The translations under genes and the position numbers were made by a program. From Leifsonia poae (GTDB lineage: Bacteria > Actinomycetota > Actinomycetes > Actinomycetales > Microbacteriaceae), in contig NZ_BSEN01000013.1 in assembly GCF_027921845.1 (NCBI RefSeq), positions 226,526 to 290,525 of the forward strand: DNA of 64,000 nucleotides, read 5' to 3'. Positions 42,782 to 51,936 of the stretch are shown here, one piece after another (position 1 is the stretch's first letter; each line of letters opens with the position of its first letter). The notes below the pieces were generated by a model. It was not told the origin of the DNA. It did no database searches and saw only the letters and a program-made list of their open reading frames with translations.

Positions 42782-43507
42782 TCAGCCCAGGGAGGCGACT
42801 GCGGCGAGGATCGCGTCGACCGCGGCCTGCGGGTGCGACACCATCGACACGTGTGACGCGTCGACCTCGGTAATGGTCGCGCCGGCGCGTTCCGCCATGC
42901 TCCGCTGCGTCGCCGGCGGGATCGTCTTGTCGTCCGTCCCGATCACGGCCCAGCTCGGGATGCTCTTCCAGGCGCCCGGACCGGCCGGCGTCGTGTTCGC
43001 CGAGAGGGTGATCGGTCGCTGGCTGGCGATGATCAGCTCGCGGTCCGCCTCGGGGAGGTCCTGCGCGAAGGCCGTGTGCACGGTGTTCGGCTTGAGGAAC
43101 GCCTCCGCGTCGCCCTCGGGGGCGCCGGGGTAGCCGGCGATGTCGAGCACCGTGGTCGGATCGGGGACGTCGAGCGCCGAACCGGATCCGCCGAGGATCG
43201 AGAAGACGGTCTCGCCCTCGTCGGGGATGAAGGCGTCGACATAGACCAGTGCCCGCACGTCGCCGCTGGTGCCGGCGCCGCTGATCACGGCCCCGCCGTA
43301 GGAGTGGCCGACGAGCACGACGGGTCCCGTCGTGCGCTGGGCGAGATACGAGGCGATGTACGCTGCGTCCCCCGTCAGGCCGCGCAACAGGTTCGGCGGG
43401 GTCTGAACGGTGAAGCCCTGCGCCTGCAGCTCGGTGGACACGGCGTTCCAGCTCGAGCCGTCGGCCCATGCTCCGTGGACGAGCACGATGGTGGGTTTGT
43501 CTGACAT
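42782..43507 (-). CDS. alpha/beta hydrolase
   Basis: A 241-residue alpha/beta hydrolase. It starts with TIVLVHGAWADGSSWNAV (oxyanion HGAW), the nucleophile elbow is VLVGHSYGGAVI, the acid is in VIGTDDKTIPP and the His in DASHVSMVSHPQA. The closest general pattern is that of the EstC/salicylate esterase and haloperoxidase-like actinobacterial hydrolases. AAAGGA lies 6 bases before the ATG. It is divergent from msrB and shares a 244-base promoter gap with it. Substrate unknown. Confidence 0.9.
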   Translation of the reverse strand: MSDKPTIVLVHGAWADGSSWNAVSTELQAQGFTVQTPPNLLRGLTGDAAYIASYLAQRTTGPVVLVGHSYGGAVISGAGTSGDVRALVYVDAFIPDEGETVFSILGGSGSALDVPDPTTVLDIAGYPGAPEGDAEAFLKPNTVHTAFAQDLPEADRELIIASQRPITLSANTTPAGPGAWKSIPSWAVIGTDDKTIPPATQRSMAERAGATITEVDASHVSMVSHPQAAVDAILAAVASLG

Positions 43508-43671
43508 GCGGTTCCTTTCATTCGTCGAGCGAAGGCCGGACAGCCGTCGAACGAAAGCTACTCCGTCGCGCGCGAACCGCGCCAGCGCCGGGTGATGAAC
43601 AGTTCCTGTGGATGCCGGGCGCGGCATCCGGGTGGCTTGCTGTGGGTTCGCTGAGTGTGGGGAACGAGCGA

Positions 43672-43697
43672 GGAACTTAAGGGTGGAGCCGGGCGTT
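43672..43697 (+). promoter_or_regulatory. SigR/SigH-type promoter of the msrB-msrA operon
   Basis: GGAAC (43672-43676), an 18-base spacer, and GTT (43695-43697) match the consensus of the thiol-oxidative-stress sigma factors SigR (Streptomyces) and SigH (Mycobacterium), GGAAY-N17/19-GTT. Transcription would begin near 43705, about 47 bases before the msrB start. The operon repairs oxidised methionine, which fits this regulon. Confidence 0.72.
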
Positions 43698-43751
43698 TCA
43701 TACGGTGAATGCGTCGCAGCCAGCGGCGCGCCCATCCCCCGAGGAGGAGAA

Positions 43752-44213
43752 GTGACGCAGGACTATCGCAAGGACCAGGAGGCCGTTTCGCGGTTGACCT
43801 CCGAGCAGTACGCGGTCACCCAGGAGGCGGCTACGGAGCCGGCTTTCCGCAACGAGTTCTGGAACAACAAGGATGCGGGCATCTACGTGGACATCGTGTC
43901 CGGCGAGCCCCTGTTCGCGTCCGTTAACAAGTACGACAGCCGGTCGGGCTGGCCGAGCTTCACCGTGCCGATCGACCCGGCGAACATCGTCGAGAAGAAG
44001 GACCGCAGCTGGGGGATGACGCGCGTCGAGGTGCGCTCCGCCCACGGCGACAGCCATCTCGGCCACCTGTTCGACGACGGACCCGCCGAGGCCGGTGGCC
44101 TGCGCTACTGCATCAACTCGGCCGCGCTCCGTTTCATCCCGCTCGCCGATCTGGAGAAGGACGGGTACGGCGAGTATCGTCAGCTTTTCGAGGCCGAGGA
44201 GGCAACCCGATGA
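43752..44213 (+). CDS. msrB: peptide-methionine (R)-S-oxide reductase
   Basis: A 153-residue MsrB. It carries [38 protein letters not shown] and the catalytic [11 protein letters not shown]. It is an unusual form: the two CxxC zinc motifs of many MsrBs are missing (for example YVDIVSG instead of YVCVVCG), and the resolving Cys of the GCGWPSF motif is Ser (SRSGWPSF). The active-site Cys is the only cysteine in the protein, so a thiol partner such as thioredoxin or mycothiol must reduce it directly. GAGGAGGAG precedes the GTG start. It overlaps msrA by four bases. Confidence 0.95.
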   Translation: MTQDYRKDQEAVSRLTSEQYAVTQEAATEPAFRNEFWNNKDAGIYVDIVSGEPLFASVNKYDSRSGWPSFTVPIDPANIVEKKDRSWGMTRVEVRSAHGDSHLGHLFDDGPAEAGGLRYCINSAALRFIPLADLEKDGYGEYRQLFEAEEATR

Positions 44214-44725
44214 CCACCACTGAGAAGGCCGTTCTGGCCGGAGGCTGTTTCTGGGGAGTCGAGGACCTGATCCGCAAGCGCCCTGGGGTGCTCGACACCC
44301 GCGTCGGCTACACCGGCGGCGACGTGGCGAACGCCACCTACCGCCACCACGGAACCCACGCCGAGGCGATCGAGATCACCTTCGACCCGGAGAAGATCTC
44401 ATACCGCGACCTGCTGGAGTTCTTCTTCCAGATCCACGACCCCTCGACGAAGAACCGTCAGGGCAATGACGTGGGCACCAGCTACCGCTCGGCGATCTTC
44501 TACGAGAACGACGAGCAGAAGCGCGTCGCCGAGGACACCATCGCCGATGTCGACGCGTCCGGTCTCTGGCCGGGCAAGGTCGTCACCGAGGTGTCGCCGG
44601 CCGGCCCGTTCTGGGAGGCAGAGCCTGAGCACCAGGACTACCTGGAGCGCATCCCGTGGGGTTACACGTGCCACTACGTGCGCCCGGGCTGGAAGCTGCC
44701 CAAGCGCGAAGAGGTCGCCGGCTAA
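44210..44725 (+). CDS. msrA: peptide-methionine (S)-S-oxide reductase
   Basis: A 171-residue MsrA with the catalytic [17 protein letters not shown] motif, [23 protein letters not shown] and the [14 protein letters not shown] strand. The catalytic Cys is early (about residue 13), as usual. No second Cys lies near the C-terminus, so, like its partner MsrB, it seems to be a one-Cys type that depends on an outside thiol. The ATG overlaps the msrB stop (ATGA), so both enzymes are made together and repair both stereoisomers of methionine sulfoxide. Confidence 0.95.
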   Translation: MTTTEKAVLAGGCFWGVEDLIRKRPGVLDTRVGYTGGDVANATYRHHGTHAEAIEITFDPEKISYRDLLEFFFQIHDPSTKNRQGNDVGTSYRSAIFYENDEQKRVAEDTIADVDASGLWPGKVVTEVSPAGPFWEAEPEHQDYLERIPWGYTCHYVRPGWKLPKREEVAG

Positions 44726-44745
44726 CCGCCGACAGCACGCACCCG

Positions 44746-44779
44746 GATGGCCGGGCCGGAGGAATCCGGCCCGGCCATC
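44746..44779. terminator. perfect 15-bp hairpin between msrA and the surface-protein gene
   Basis: GATGGCCGGGCCGGA and TCCGGCCCGGCCATC pair perfectly over 15 bp around a GGAA loop. It sits 21 bases after the msrA stop and 6 bases from the stop of the convergent gene, so it can serve both. There is no long T-run, as often in high-GC actinobacteria. Confidence 0.8.
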
Positions 44780-44784
44780 TCGCG

Positions 44785-46167
44785 TCAGCGCTGGTGGCGG
44801 GTGCGTCGCGTTCGACGGAGGAGCACGAGTGCCCCGCCGAGCACCATCGCTCCGGCGGCCGCGGCGGCGACTCCGAGTGCGGTCGCGGTGTCACTGCCCG
44901 AGTCGGCGAGGGTGCCGGCCGCCCCGGGAGCCGCGGGAGACGTGCCGCCGTTCGGGTCGAACGAGGGTGTCGGAACGGGGGTGATGGTGGGCGTGACTGT
45001 GGGCGTGGGGGTCGGGGTCGGGGTCGGTGTGACGTTGCCCTTCGTGCACGAGACCTCGGCCGAGAAGGGGAAGTTGTGCACCTCGCGCGGCGGCCCGCCC
45101 CTCACACCGGGAATGCCATGCGTGAAGCTCGCGGCGATCACGTTGCCCTCGATGTTCTGCGTGACCTGCCAGTTGACGAACGCGCGCGGTGCGTAGATGG
45201 TGCCCTCGATGCTGTCCCCGCCGGTGACGGTCACCGTGGTCGCCTGCGGGAAGTTCCAGAGCATGAACGGCGCCTGACCGGAGCCGATGCCCGCCTGATT
45301 CGGAATGGAACCTGAGAACGACGTGCCGACCACGTTGACCACCAGGGGTGTCGTCGGGTCGGGCAACGGCGCGACGAAGGTGATCTCGCTGATGGCCGCG
45401 AGGTCGGCGGCCGAGATGCTCAGCACGCTCGTCTGGCCGGGCGTCATCGTCAGCCGGCCGCTGGTGCCCGGGGCGATCGGCGACTGGAGGGGATCGCCCT
45501 GCGTGTCGGTGAGCTGGACGGTGCGCGCGCAGCCGCCGAGATCGGTCGACAGCTGCCGGTACGCGGGGAACGCGGCGTCGATGTCCACCAGGTTCGTGCC
45601 GACCGGGGCAGCGATGGATGCCGGGGTCTGCGTGACCGTGCCCTCGATGCGCGGCGCGGTGTTGTAGGGCGCCCCCGTCGGCACGATCTGGTAGTTGACC
45701 AGGGCGTTGTTGTTGTCGTGGTCGTAGGCCGTGTACGTGGAGGTGTCCGCGATCTTGCTCAGGCCGCCGCCGAGCACCTTGAGCACCGGCGTCGTCGGAC
45801 TGCTCGAGAAGCCGACACCGCCGCGCACATAGAGAAAGGTCGGAGCCGTGTCGCCCGGCGCGACGAAGGTGGCGGGCGGCGTTGCGCCTGCGCCGATGTT
45901 GTAGCCGGATTCGAACGTGAGATCGCCGCCGACGGCGACCGTCCCCTCCGCCTCGTCGGCGTTCAGGGCGACGTTCCCTTCGGAGAAGATCGTGAAGCCG
46001 CTGTTGGCCTGGTGTCCGTTGATCGGGAAGGTGACGGGGTTGACCGGTCCGACGTCACCGGGCGCCGCCACCGCCGCCCCCGACGCCATGCCGATGCCGA
46101 TCAGCGAGGCGACACCGATGCCGATCGCGATCACGGGTGCTGCTCGAACGGCTGACGATGTTCCCAT
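44785..46167 (-). CDS. choice-of-anchor A family surface protein with LADSG sorting signal
   Basis: A 460-residue exported protein. A hydrophobic N-terminal segment ends in AVAAPG near residue 36. The body is the choice-of-anchor A domain (NVALNADEAEGTVAVGGDLTF, GYNIGAG, LWNFPQATTVTVTGGDSIEGTIYAPRAFV, NIEGNVIAASFTHG), a beta-solenoid-like surface module. A Pro/Thr linker of about 35 residues follows. The C-terminus reads LADSGSDTA, a hydrophobic helix and RRTRRTRHQR, the layout of a sortase signal; LADSG is a variant of the LAxTG motif of class E sortases. Probably anchored to peptidoglycan. Same strand as the next surface-protein gene upstream. Confidence 0.85.
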   Translation of the reverse strand: MGTSSAVRAAPVIAIGIGVASLIGIGMASGAAVAAPGDVGPVNPVTFPINGHQANSGFTIFSEGNVALNADEAEGTVAVGGDLTFESGYNIGAGATPPATFVAPGDTAPTFLYVRGGVGFSSSPTTPVLKVLGGGLSKIADTSTYTAYDHDNNNALVNYQIVPTGAPYNTAPRIEGTVTQTPASIAAPVGTNLVDIDAAFPAYRQLSTDLGGCARTVQLTDTQGDPLQSPIAPGTSGRLTMTPGQTSVLSISAADLAAISEITFVAPLPDPTTPLVVNVVGTSFSGSIPNQAGIGSGQAPFMLWNFPQATTVTVTGGDSIEGTIYAPRAFVNWQVTQNIEGNVIAASFTHGIPGVRGGPPREVHNFPFSAEVSCTKGNVTPTPTPTPTPTVTPTITPVPTPSFDPNGGTSPAAPGAAGTLADSGSDTATALGVAAAAAGAMVLGGALVLLRRTRRTRHQR

Positions 46168-46288
46168 GGGACATGATTACTGCCGGATACCGTGCCGGTC
46201 CAGGGGATAGTTTCGCCCCGATGACCATGATCGCGCTCTCACCCCGGCGGGGAGGCGGAACTGGTGACGAGAAGAAAAATGTGCCCGG

Positions 46289-48280
46289 TCAGCCGCGGCG
46301 TCGGCGCCGGAGCACCTGCTCGCTCAGCACGGCCGCCGCACCGGACGCGATCAGGAGAGCCGCCAGCACAGGCGGCAGCCAGGCGACGGAGGAACCTGTG
46401 TCGGCGAGGTCATCGCCCGACCCCGCGTCGGCAGCACCGGGCGGGATCGCGGCCGGCGACGAGCCGCCTCCCGGTGTGGGCGGCGGGGTGACGGGCGGAG
46501 TCGTCGGGGGAGCGGTCGCGACCGCGGCGACGGCGTAGTCCTCGGCGCTGAAAGCCTCCCCGGCGTCGGTGATCGTCACGTCTTTCGTCAGGGGCTCGGT
46601 CGTCGTATAGCCCTCCGGCACGTCGAGGGTGATCGTGTAGTCGCCGGGTGGCAGGTCGGCAAGGCCGTACGCGCCGCTGCTGTCGGTGCTGACCGTCGTG
46701 CTCCCGCCCGGCCCGTCGATGATGACGTCCGCTCCGGCGACGCCGCCGCCGTCTCCGTCGAGGACGGCGCCTCCGATGCTCCCCGTCTTGGCGAGCGCGA
46801 AGTCGATGCCTGCGATGTCGCCTGTGGACACGGTGACCGGCCTGCTCGCCGCGCCGTCGACGATCAGACCGGGTGGCGGGGTCACCGTGACGGTGTACGG
46901 GCCTGCCGGCACGCGCGGAAAGCTGTAGCTGCCGTCGGCTGCGGTCACGGTGCTGACAGGACCGCCGGGTCCGTCAGCGGTCACCGTCACCCCTCCGACC
47001 CCGGTTCCGGATGCCGTCACCGTGCCGCTGATCGTCGGGTTGGCCGTGATAACGAAGTCCTGGTCGGTGATCGGGGTCTGCGAACCGAGAGGGATCGTGA
47101 ACGACGGCGGTGCGGTCGTCTGCGTGTAACCCGCGGGAACGGTGAGCACGGCCTGATGCGTGCCCACCGGCACAGTGTCGAACAGATACCGGCCGTCGGG
47201 GACGGTCACCGCGATCGCTCCGTCGATGGTCACGGTCGCGCCGGCGATCGGATTGCTGTCGGCGTCGAGCACGCGCCCGCTCACCGCGACCGGCACGATG
47301 TCGCGCACGGCGAAGTCGACGACGGCATCCGTGGTGGTCAGATCCGCCGGAGCGCTGGCCGCGGTCACTGCGATCGTGCCGATCGGGGGCTCGATGCTCA
47401 CCGTGTAGCCGTTCGTCGCCAGGAAGCCGGGGAACGAATAGCCACCGGTCGCCGTCGTCGTCGCAGACGCCACGACCGCTCCGGTGCGGTCGGTGAGCGT
47501 GACCGGAACGCCGGCGAGCACACCCGTGTTCTGGTCGGTCACGGTTCCGCTGATGTCGCGGGCGAGCGATGCGAACCAGGTCTGGAAGACGGGGAGGCCG
47601 GTGACGCGCGTGTAGCTGAACGTGAGCGATGCGATCGGAGCGTTCGGCTCGAACCACGCGGCCGCGCCGTTCGTGTCCAGAGACTTCGGGTTGACCACCG
47701 TGTCACCGGTCAAGGTCCTGGTCGCCGCGTTCCAGGTGGGGACGTCGGCGGGCGTCTGGCTCGGCGTGCACACCCCTGGTACGCAGTAATTGAAGGTGCT
47801 GCGCAACCCGAGCTGGGCGGCGGTGAGGGCCACGCCATCCGGGCCGATCGCGCTGATCTGCACCTTGTCGGCATCGATGTCGCCCAGCACGAACGTCCAT
47901 CCGGAGCTGGGAGTCGGCGTGCGGAAGTTGTAGGTGGTCGTCGACGGCGACGTGGCGTTGTCGGCCCGCGCCCGGAGGTTGAGGTACGGCTTGCCCTGGC
48001 TCGACCCGTACTTCGCACCCACCGGAGTCGCGGCGGCGAGCCAGGTGGAGGCGCCGGAGATGACGCCGACGGACCCGGAGCGCGAGTCACTCGTCATGTC
48101 CGCGATGAGCGGCGGGTTGTTGGCCACGGTCACCGTCGTCGTGTAGTCGTTGCCCACGCCGGTGAGGGGTGCCCAGCCCGCCCAGAGCGAGGTGGTGGCC
48201 GCCGACGCGGGGGAGGCGATGGTGAGCGCCGTGACGACGGAGGCGATCAGAGCGGTGGCGAGGATCGGGACACGGCGCAT
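46289..48280 (-). CDS. repeat-rich surface protein with carboxypeptidase-regulatory/Cna-B-like domains and LADTG anchor
   Basis: A 663-residue exported protein. Signal peptide with ASPASA near residue 25, then a unique beta-rich domain (about 30-240) and four to five immunoglobulin-like repeats of the carboxypeptidase-regulatory or Cna-B type, each with ISGTV or GGAVLDGDG, GVPVTLTD or GADVIIDGPGG, and a YSFPG/YTITLDVPEGY end. A Pro/Thr spacer, then LADTGSSVA, a hydrophobic helix and RRRRRG form a sortase sorting signal. It is likely an adhesin-type stalk on the wall. The gene lies 121 bases upstream of the choice-of-anchor gene on the same strand. No sortase gene is in the window. Confidence 0.85.
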   Translation of the reverse strand: MRRVPILATALIASVVTALTIASPASAATTSLWAGWAPLTGVGNDYTTTVTVANNPPLIADMTSDSRSGSVGVISGASTWLAAATPVGAKYGSSQGKPYLNLRARADNATSPSTTTYNFRTPTPSSGWTFVLGDIDADKVQISAIGPDGVALTAAQLGLRSTFNYCVPGVCTPSQTPADVPTWNAATRTLTGDTVVNPKSLDTNGAAAWFEPNAPIASLTFSYTRVTGLPVFQTWFASLARDISGTVTDQNTGVLAGVPVTLTDRTGAVVASATTTATGGYSFPGFLATNGYTVSIEPPIGTIAVTAASAPADLTTTDAVVDFAVRDIVPVAVSGRVLDADSNPIAGATVTIDGAIAVTVPDGRYLFDTVPVGTHQAVLTVPAGYTQTTAPPSFTIPLGSQTPITDQDFVITANPTISGTVTASGTGVGGVTVTADGPGGPVSTVTAADGSYSFPRVPAGPYTVTVTPPPGLIVDGAASRPVTVSTGDIAGIDFALAKTGSIGGAVLDGDGGGVAGADVIIDGPGGSTTVSTDSSGAYGLADLPPGDYTITLDVPEGYTTTEPLTKDVTITDAGEAFSAEDYAVAAVATAPPTTPPVTPPPTPGGGSSPAAIPPGAADAGSGDDLADTGSSVAWLPPVLAALLIASGAAAVLSEQVLRRRRRG

Positions 48281-48382
48281 GCGGGGTACGTTACGCCCCG
48301 CAAACGGGGGACGGGAAGAGGGCCTGTGCGCGACGGTGCAAGTGACGCACGTGAAGGCCCTGACGCCTGTGACCGAGAAGTG

Positions 48383-48455
48383 TGCCCCCAGTAGGATTTG
48401 AACCTACGGCCTTCTGCTCCGGAGGCAGACGCTCTATCCCCTGAGCTATGGGGGC
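48383..48455 (-). tRNA. tRNA-Arg (anticodon CCG)
   Basis: The minus strand folds as a 73-base cloverleaf: acceptor GCCCCCA/TGGGGGC with discriminator A, D-arm GCTC/GAGC, anticodon stem TCTGC/GCAGA with loop CTCCGGA (anticodon CCG, reading CGG), a 5-base variable loop and T-arm GTAGG-TTCAAAT-CCTAC. CCA is not encoded. It lies about 0.85 kb from argS, on the opposite strand. Confidence 0.97.
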
Positions 48456-48504
48456 CAGGAGTGCCCAACCAGGCTAGCATCCCGCGGCGGGTGTTTCGTT
48501 CCCG

Positions 48505-49146
48505 TCAGCTCTTCGGCACGTTGGCCAGCACGCTCTGCATGAGCGGAGCCGGATCGCCCGGCTCGAAGAACGCCGTCGACGTCGCAACGATCCAGTACGG
48601 TCCGCGGAAGATCTGCACCTCACCGGCCGTTCCCGGCTTGAAGTACCCCTCGACCTCGGGCGGGACCCCGTAGGTGGGAACCGGCTGGCTGGAGGTCACG
48701 GCGGCGTTCTTGAGGTTCTCCAGCTCGCTCGCCGGCGGCTTGGCCACGGCGATCTCGATCACCTCGTTGCTCGTCTGGTTGAGCCAGCCGCAGGCGACGC
48801 CCTGCCAGTCGGCGATCTTCTTCTCGAGCGATCCCGCCTTCGGCGCGTAGCCGGGGTCGACGCCGTAGTTCTGGTTGAACGCGTACAGCTGGTCGGCGGT
48901 GAGCACCTGGTCGCAGGTGAGACCGACGGGGGTCGGAGTCGGCGTCGGGGTGGGCGTCGGAGTCGGGGTGATCGCGCCGGCCCCGGCCGCTCCCGAGCTG
49001 GTCGCCGACGGCGTGTGCGTCGGCGTCGCCGGATTCCCTGCACATGCGCTGAGGCTCAGCACGCCGGCCAGCACCACGACGGCGGCCGCGGCGGAGCGGC
49101 GGCGGCGGCGGGGGAAGAAGGAGCGGGAGCGTGTGGAGTGAACCAT
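48505..49146 (-). CDS. lipoprotein of unknown function
   Basis: A 213-residue predicted lipoprotein. A very basic N-terminus (RRRRRSA) leads into a hydrophobic stretch and the lipobox SLSACAG (Cys near 35). A Pro/Thr linker of alternating PT residues follows, then a ~130-residue globular domain with Cys in [16 protein letters not shown] and [19 protein letters not shown], which could form a disulfide. The folded part recalls DUF3558-type actinobacterial lipoproteins, but this is by eye only. AGAGGAAT lies before the ATG. It is divergent from argS. Confidence 0.8.
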   Translation of the reverse strand: MVHSTRSRSFFPRRRRRSAAAAVVVLAGVLSLSACAGNPATPTHTPSATSSGAAGAGAITPTPTPTPTPTPTPVGLTCDQVLTADQLYAFNQNYGVDPGYAPKAGSLEKKIADWQGVACGWLNQTSNEVIEIAVAKPPASELENLKNAAVTSSQPVPTYGVPPEVEGYFKPGTAGEVQIFRGPYWIVATSTAFFEPGDPAPLMQSVLANVPKS

Positions 49147-49302
49147 GCTGGGCGTATTCCTCTGGAGGGATGCGGTCGGATGCGCGGTGCGCGGTGCGCT
49201 GCGGCGCGCGTCGCGACGACCTTATCAACGGGTGCCAGGCGAATCCTGCACGTTCGCCCTGATCGTTGCGCAATCGATGCTCCGTGGTCCCCGGTAGAAT
49301 CG

Positions 49303-50985
49303 ATGATCGTGACTCCCGCTGACCTCTCCGCCGCCCTGCTCGACATCGTGACCGCGGTCGTCGACCGGCGACGAGCCGGCGGCGCTGAGATCGGCGACGT
49401 CACCATCACCATCGACGACGTGCCGCTCGAGCGTCCCAAGAACCGTGAGCACGGCGACTGGGCGTCGAACGTGGCCATGCGTCTCGCCAAGCGCGTCGGC
49501 GCGAACCCGCGCGAGCTGGCCGCCGAGATCGCCGAGGCCGCCGCCTCCATCGAGGGCGTCGCCTCCGCCGAGGTCGCCGGGCCCGGATTCATCAACTTCC
49601 GGCTCGACGCCGCAGCCGCAGGCAGCCTGGCCAAGACCATCGTCGAGGCCGGCGAGCAGTACGGTCGCGGTCACCTCTACGACGGTCTCACCGTGAACCT
49701 GGAGTTCGTCTCGGCGAACCCCACCGGCCCGATCCACATGGGCGGCGTGCGCTGGGCCGCCGTCGGCGACAGCCTGGCCCGTATCCTGCAGGCCGAGGGC
49801 GCCGAGGTGACCCGCGAGTACTACTTCAACGACCACGGATCGCAGATCGACCGGTTCGCCCGCAGCCTGCTCGCCGCCTACCTGGGCGAGCCGACGCCGG
49901 AGGACGGCTACGGCGGCGCCTATATCGGCGAGATCGCCGATCAGGTCGTCGCCCGCTACGACGGCGACCTCGCCGACCTGCCGCGCGCGGAGCAGGAAGA
50001 GGTGTTCCGCTCCATCGGCACCGAGCTGATGTTCGCCGAGATCAAGGAGAAGCTGCACGGCTTCGGGGTCGATTTCGACGTCTACTTCCACGAGGACTCG
50101 CTGCACGAGTCCGGTGCTGTCGAGCGTGCGATCGAACGGCTCCGTGAGCAGGGGCACATCTTCGAGGAGGACGGCGCGGTCTGGCTGCGCACGACGACCT
50201 TCGGCGACGACCGCGACCGGGTGATCATCCGGAGCAACGGCGAGCCGGCCTACATCTCGGGCGATCTCGGCTACTACCTCAACAAGCGCGAGCGCGGCTT
50301 CGAGCAGAACCTGATCATGCTCGGCGCCGACCACCACGGCTACGTCGGCAGGCTGATGGCGGCGGTCGAGGCGTTCGGCGACGTCCCGAACGTCAACCTG
50401 CAGATCCTCATCGGCCAGATGGTCAACCTCGTGCGCGACGGCGAGCCCGTCAAGATGTCGAAGCGCGCCGGCACCATCGTCACGCTCGACGACCTGGTCG
50501 ACGCCGTCGGCGTCGATGCGGGCCGCTACGCCCTCGTGCGGTCGTCGAGCGACTCGCAGCTCGACATCGACCTCGACCTGCTGAGCAAGCGCAGCAACGA
50601 GAATCCCGTCTACTACGTGCAGTACGCGCACGCCCGCACCCGTTCGGTCGAGGCGCGCGCCGCGGCCAGCGGCGTCGACCGCAGCGGCTTCGCGCCCGAA
50701 CTGCTGACCGACGAGAGCGAATCGGCCCTCCTCGGCGCACTGCAGGAGTTCCCGCGCATCGTCGCCCTCGCCGCCGAACTCCGCGAGCCGCACCGCGTCG
50801 CCCGCTACCTCGAGGAGCTCGCCGGGCTCTACCACACCTGGTACGCGGCGACCCGCGTGAACCCGCTCGGCGATGAAGCCGTGACCGACCTGCACCGCAC
50901 CCGCCTGTGGCTGAACGACGCCACCGGCCAGGTCATCCGCACCGGCCTCGGCTTGCTCGGGGTCTCTGCGCCCGATCGCATGTAG
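49303..50985 (+). CDS. argS: arginine--tRNA ligase
   Basis: A 560-residue class I aminoacyl-tRNA synthetase. The N-terminal additional domain that binds the tRNA D-loop is present (about 1-110). The catalytic HIGH-type motif is [11 protein letters not shown] and the second motif is KMSKRAG. The C-terminal domain with [12 protein letters not shown] and a final [17 protein letters not shown] is complete. It charges tRNA-Arg. The ATG at 49303 and a GTG two codons later are both possible starts, neither with a strong ribosome binding site. It opens the conserved argS-lysA-hom-thrC-thrB block. Confidence 0.97.
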   Translation: MIVTPADLSAALLDIVTAVVDRRRAGGAEIGDVTITIDDVPLERPKNREHGDWASNVAMRLAKRVGANPRELAAEIAEAAASIEGVASAEVAGPGFINFRLDAAAAGSLAKTIVEAGEQYGRGHLYDGLTVNLEFVSANPTGPIHMGGVRWAAVGDSLARILQAEGAEVTREYYFNDHGSQIDRFARSLLAAYLGEPTPEDGYGGAYIGEIADQVVARYDGDLADLPRAEQEEVFRSIGTELMFAEIKEKLHGFGVDFDVYFHEDSLHESGAVERAIERLREQGHIFEEDGAVWLRTTTFGDDRDRVIIRSNGEPAYISGDLGYYLNKRERGFEQNLIMLGADHHGYVGRLMAAVEAFGDVPNVNLQILIGQMVNLVRDGEPVKMSKRAGTIVTLDDLVDAVGVDAGRYALVRSSSDSQLDIDLDLLSKRSNENPVYYVQYAHARTRSVEARAAASGVDRSGFAPELLTDESESALLGALQEFPRIVALAAELREPHRVARYLEELAGLYHTWYAATRVNPLGDEAVTDLHRTRLWLNDATGQVIRTGLGLLGVSAPDRM

Positions 50986-50996
50986 AGGAGTCCGCC

Positions 50997-51794
50997 ATGA
51001 GCGACGCCCAGCCCACCCAGATCCTGACGACCCAGCCCGCACCCGCGGCCAAGCGCCCCCGGCGGCGCTGGCTGCGCATCCTGCTCTGGATCCTCATCCC
51101 GATCGTCGTGATCGTGGCAGTCTTCTTCATCGCCGACGCCGTCCTGCGCTCCTATGCCGAGAATCGGGTGGCGGCGGAGATCGAGAAGAACCTGCCCGAC
51201 AACGTGCAGGGCGATGTCGCCGTGCACATCGGGGGAGTGTCCGTCATCCAGCAGTACCTCAGCGGCACCTTCGACCGCGTCGAACTCGACGCACCGTCGC
51301 TGACCGTGCAGGATGCCCCGCTCAGCGCGAAGATCGTCGCGACCGGCGTCCCCTCCGACTTCACGCAGCCGGTGGCAGCGGTGAACGGCAGCCTCACGAT
51401 CTCGCAGACGTCGCTCAACAAGCTCGTCTCGATCCCGGGGGTGACCGGCGACCTGGCGCTCGGCACGGGCACCCTCGCGTACGACGGCAAGGCCGAGCTC
51501 CTCGGGCTCCCCATCGGCTACAAACTGACGGTCAAGCCGGAGGCCGCGGGCAAGACCGTGCTCCTTCACCCCGTCGACGCCAAGGTCACCACGGGGGCGG
51601 GAGCACTCGACCTGTCGACGCTGCTCTCCGCGATCACCTCCCGCGGGCCCATCCCGGTCTGCGTCGCCCAGTATCTGCCCAAGGGCGTCGAAGTGAACCA
51701 GATCGACATCGTGCCTGGCACGGCGACCGTTCACCTCGACGCGCAGAACATGGTGCTCGACGAGGCGACCCTGCGCAGCAAGGGCAGCTGCTAG
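50997..51794 (+). CDS. DUF2993 (LmeA-like) membrane-anchored protein
   Basis: A 265-residue protein with a cytoplasmic Pro/Arg-rich N-terminus, one transmembrane helix (about 26-48) and an outside domain of the DUF2993 type (RSYAENRVAAEIEKNLPDNVQG, GGVSVIQQYLSGTFDRVELDAP, LNKLVSIPGVTGDL). In mycobacteria the DUF2993 protein LmeA helps lipomannan elongation and binds phosphoinositides; a similar envelope role here is inference. It starts 11 bases after argS with GAGGAG before the ATG, so it is probably co-transcribed. Two C-terminal cysteines (PVCVAQY and the last residue) might pair. Confidence 0.87.
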   Translation: MSDAQPTQILTTQPAPAAKRPRRRWLRILLWILIPIVVIVAVFFIADAVLRSYAENRVAAEIEKNLPDNVQGDVAVHIGGVSVIQQYLSGTFDRVELDAPSLTVQDAPLSAKIVATGVPSDFTQPVAAVNGSLTISQTSLNKLVSIPGVTGDLALGTGTLAYDGKAELLGLPIGYKLTVKPEAAGKTVLLHPVDAKVTTGAGALDLSTLLSAITSRGPIPVCVAQYLPKGVEVNQIDIVPGTATVHLDAQNMVLDEATLRSKGSC

Positions 51795-51936
51795 CGTCCG
51801 TCGCGCTCCGACGTAACACGGTCGATGGCGTGCATCCGGCCTCGGTAGACTGCCGGTACATCAGTGGCTTCAGGGACCAAGCCGGGTCCGCTCGCCCGAG
51901 AGACCCCCACTCGTCACCACCCGTGAGGTTATCCCC

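Noticed and set aside
44985..45040. Pro-Thr repeat DNA here and in the lipoprotein and YhgE genes, considered as a mobile or CRISPR-like repeat
   Set aside because: The repeats are short codon runs for Pro-Thr linkers in exported proteins, with no spacers and no flanking cas genes.
51795..51936. Possible lysine riboswitch in the gap before lysA
   Set aside because: The gap is only 142 bases, and I could not find the conserved L-box core; no convincing pairing scheme was seen.
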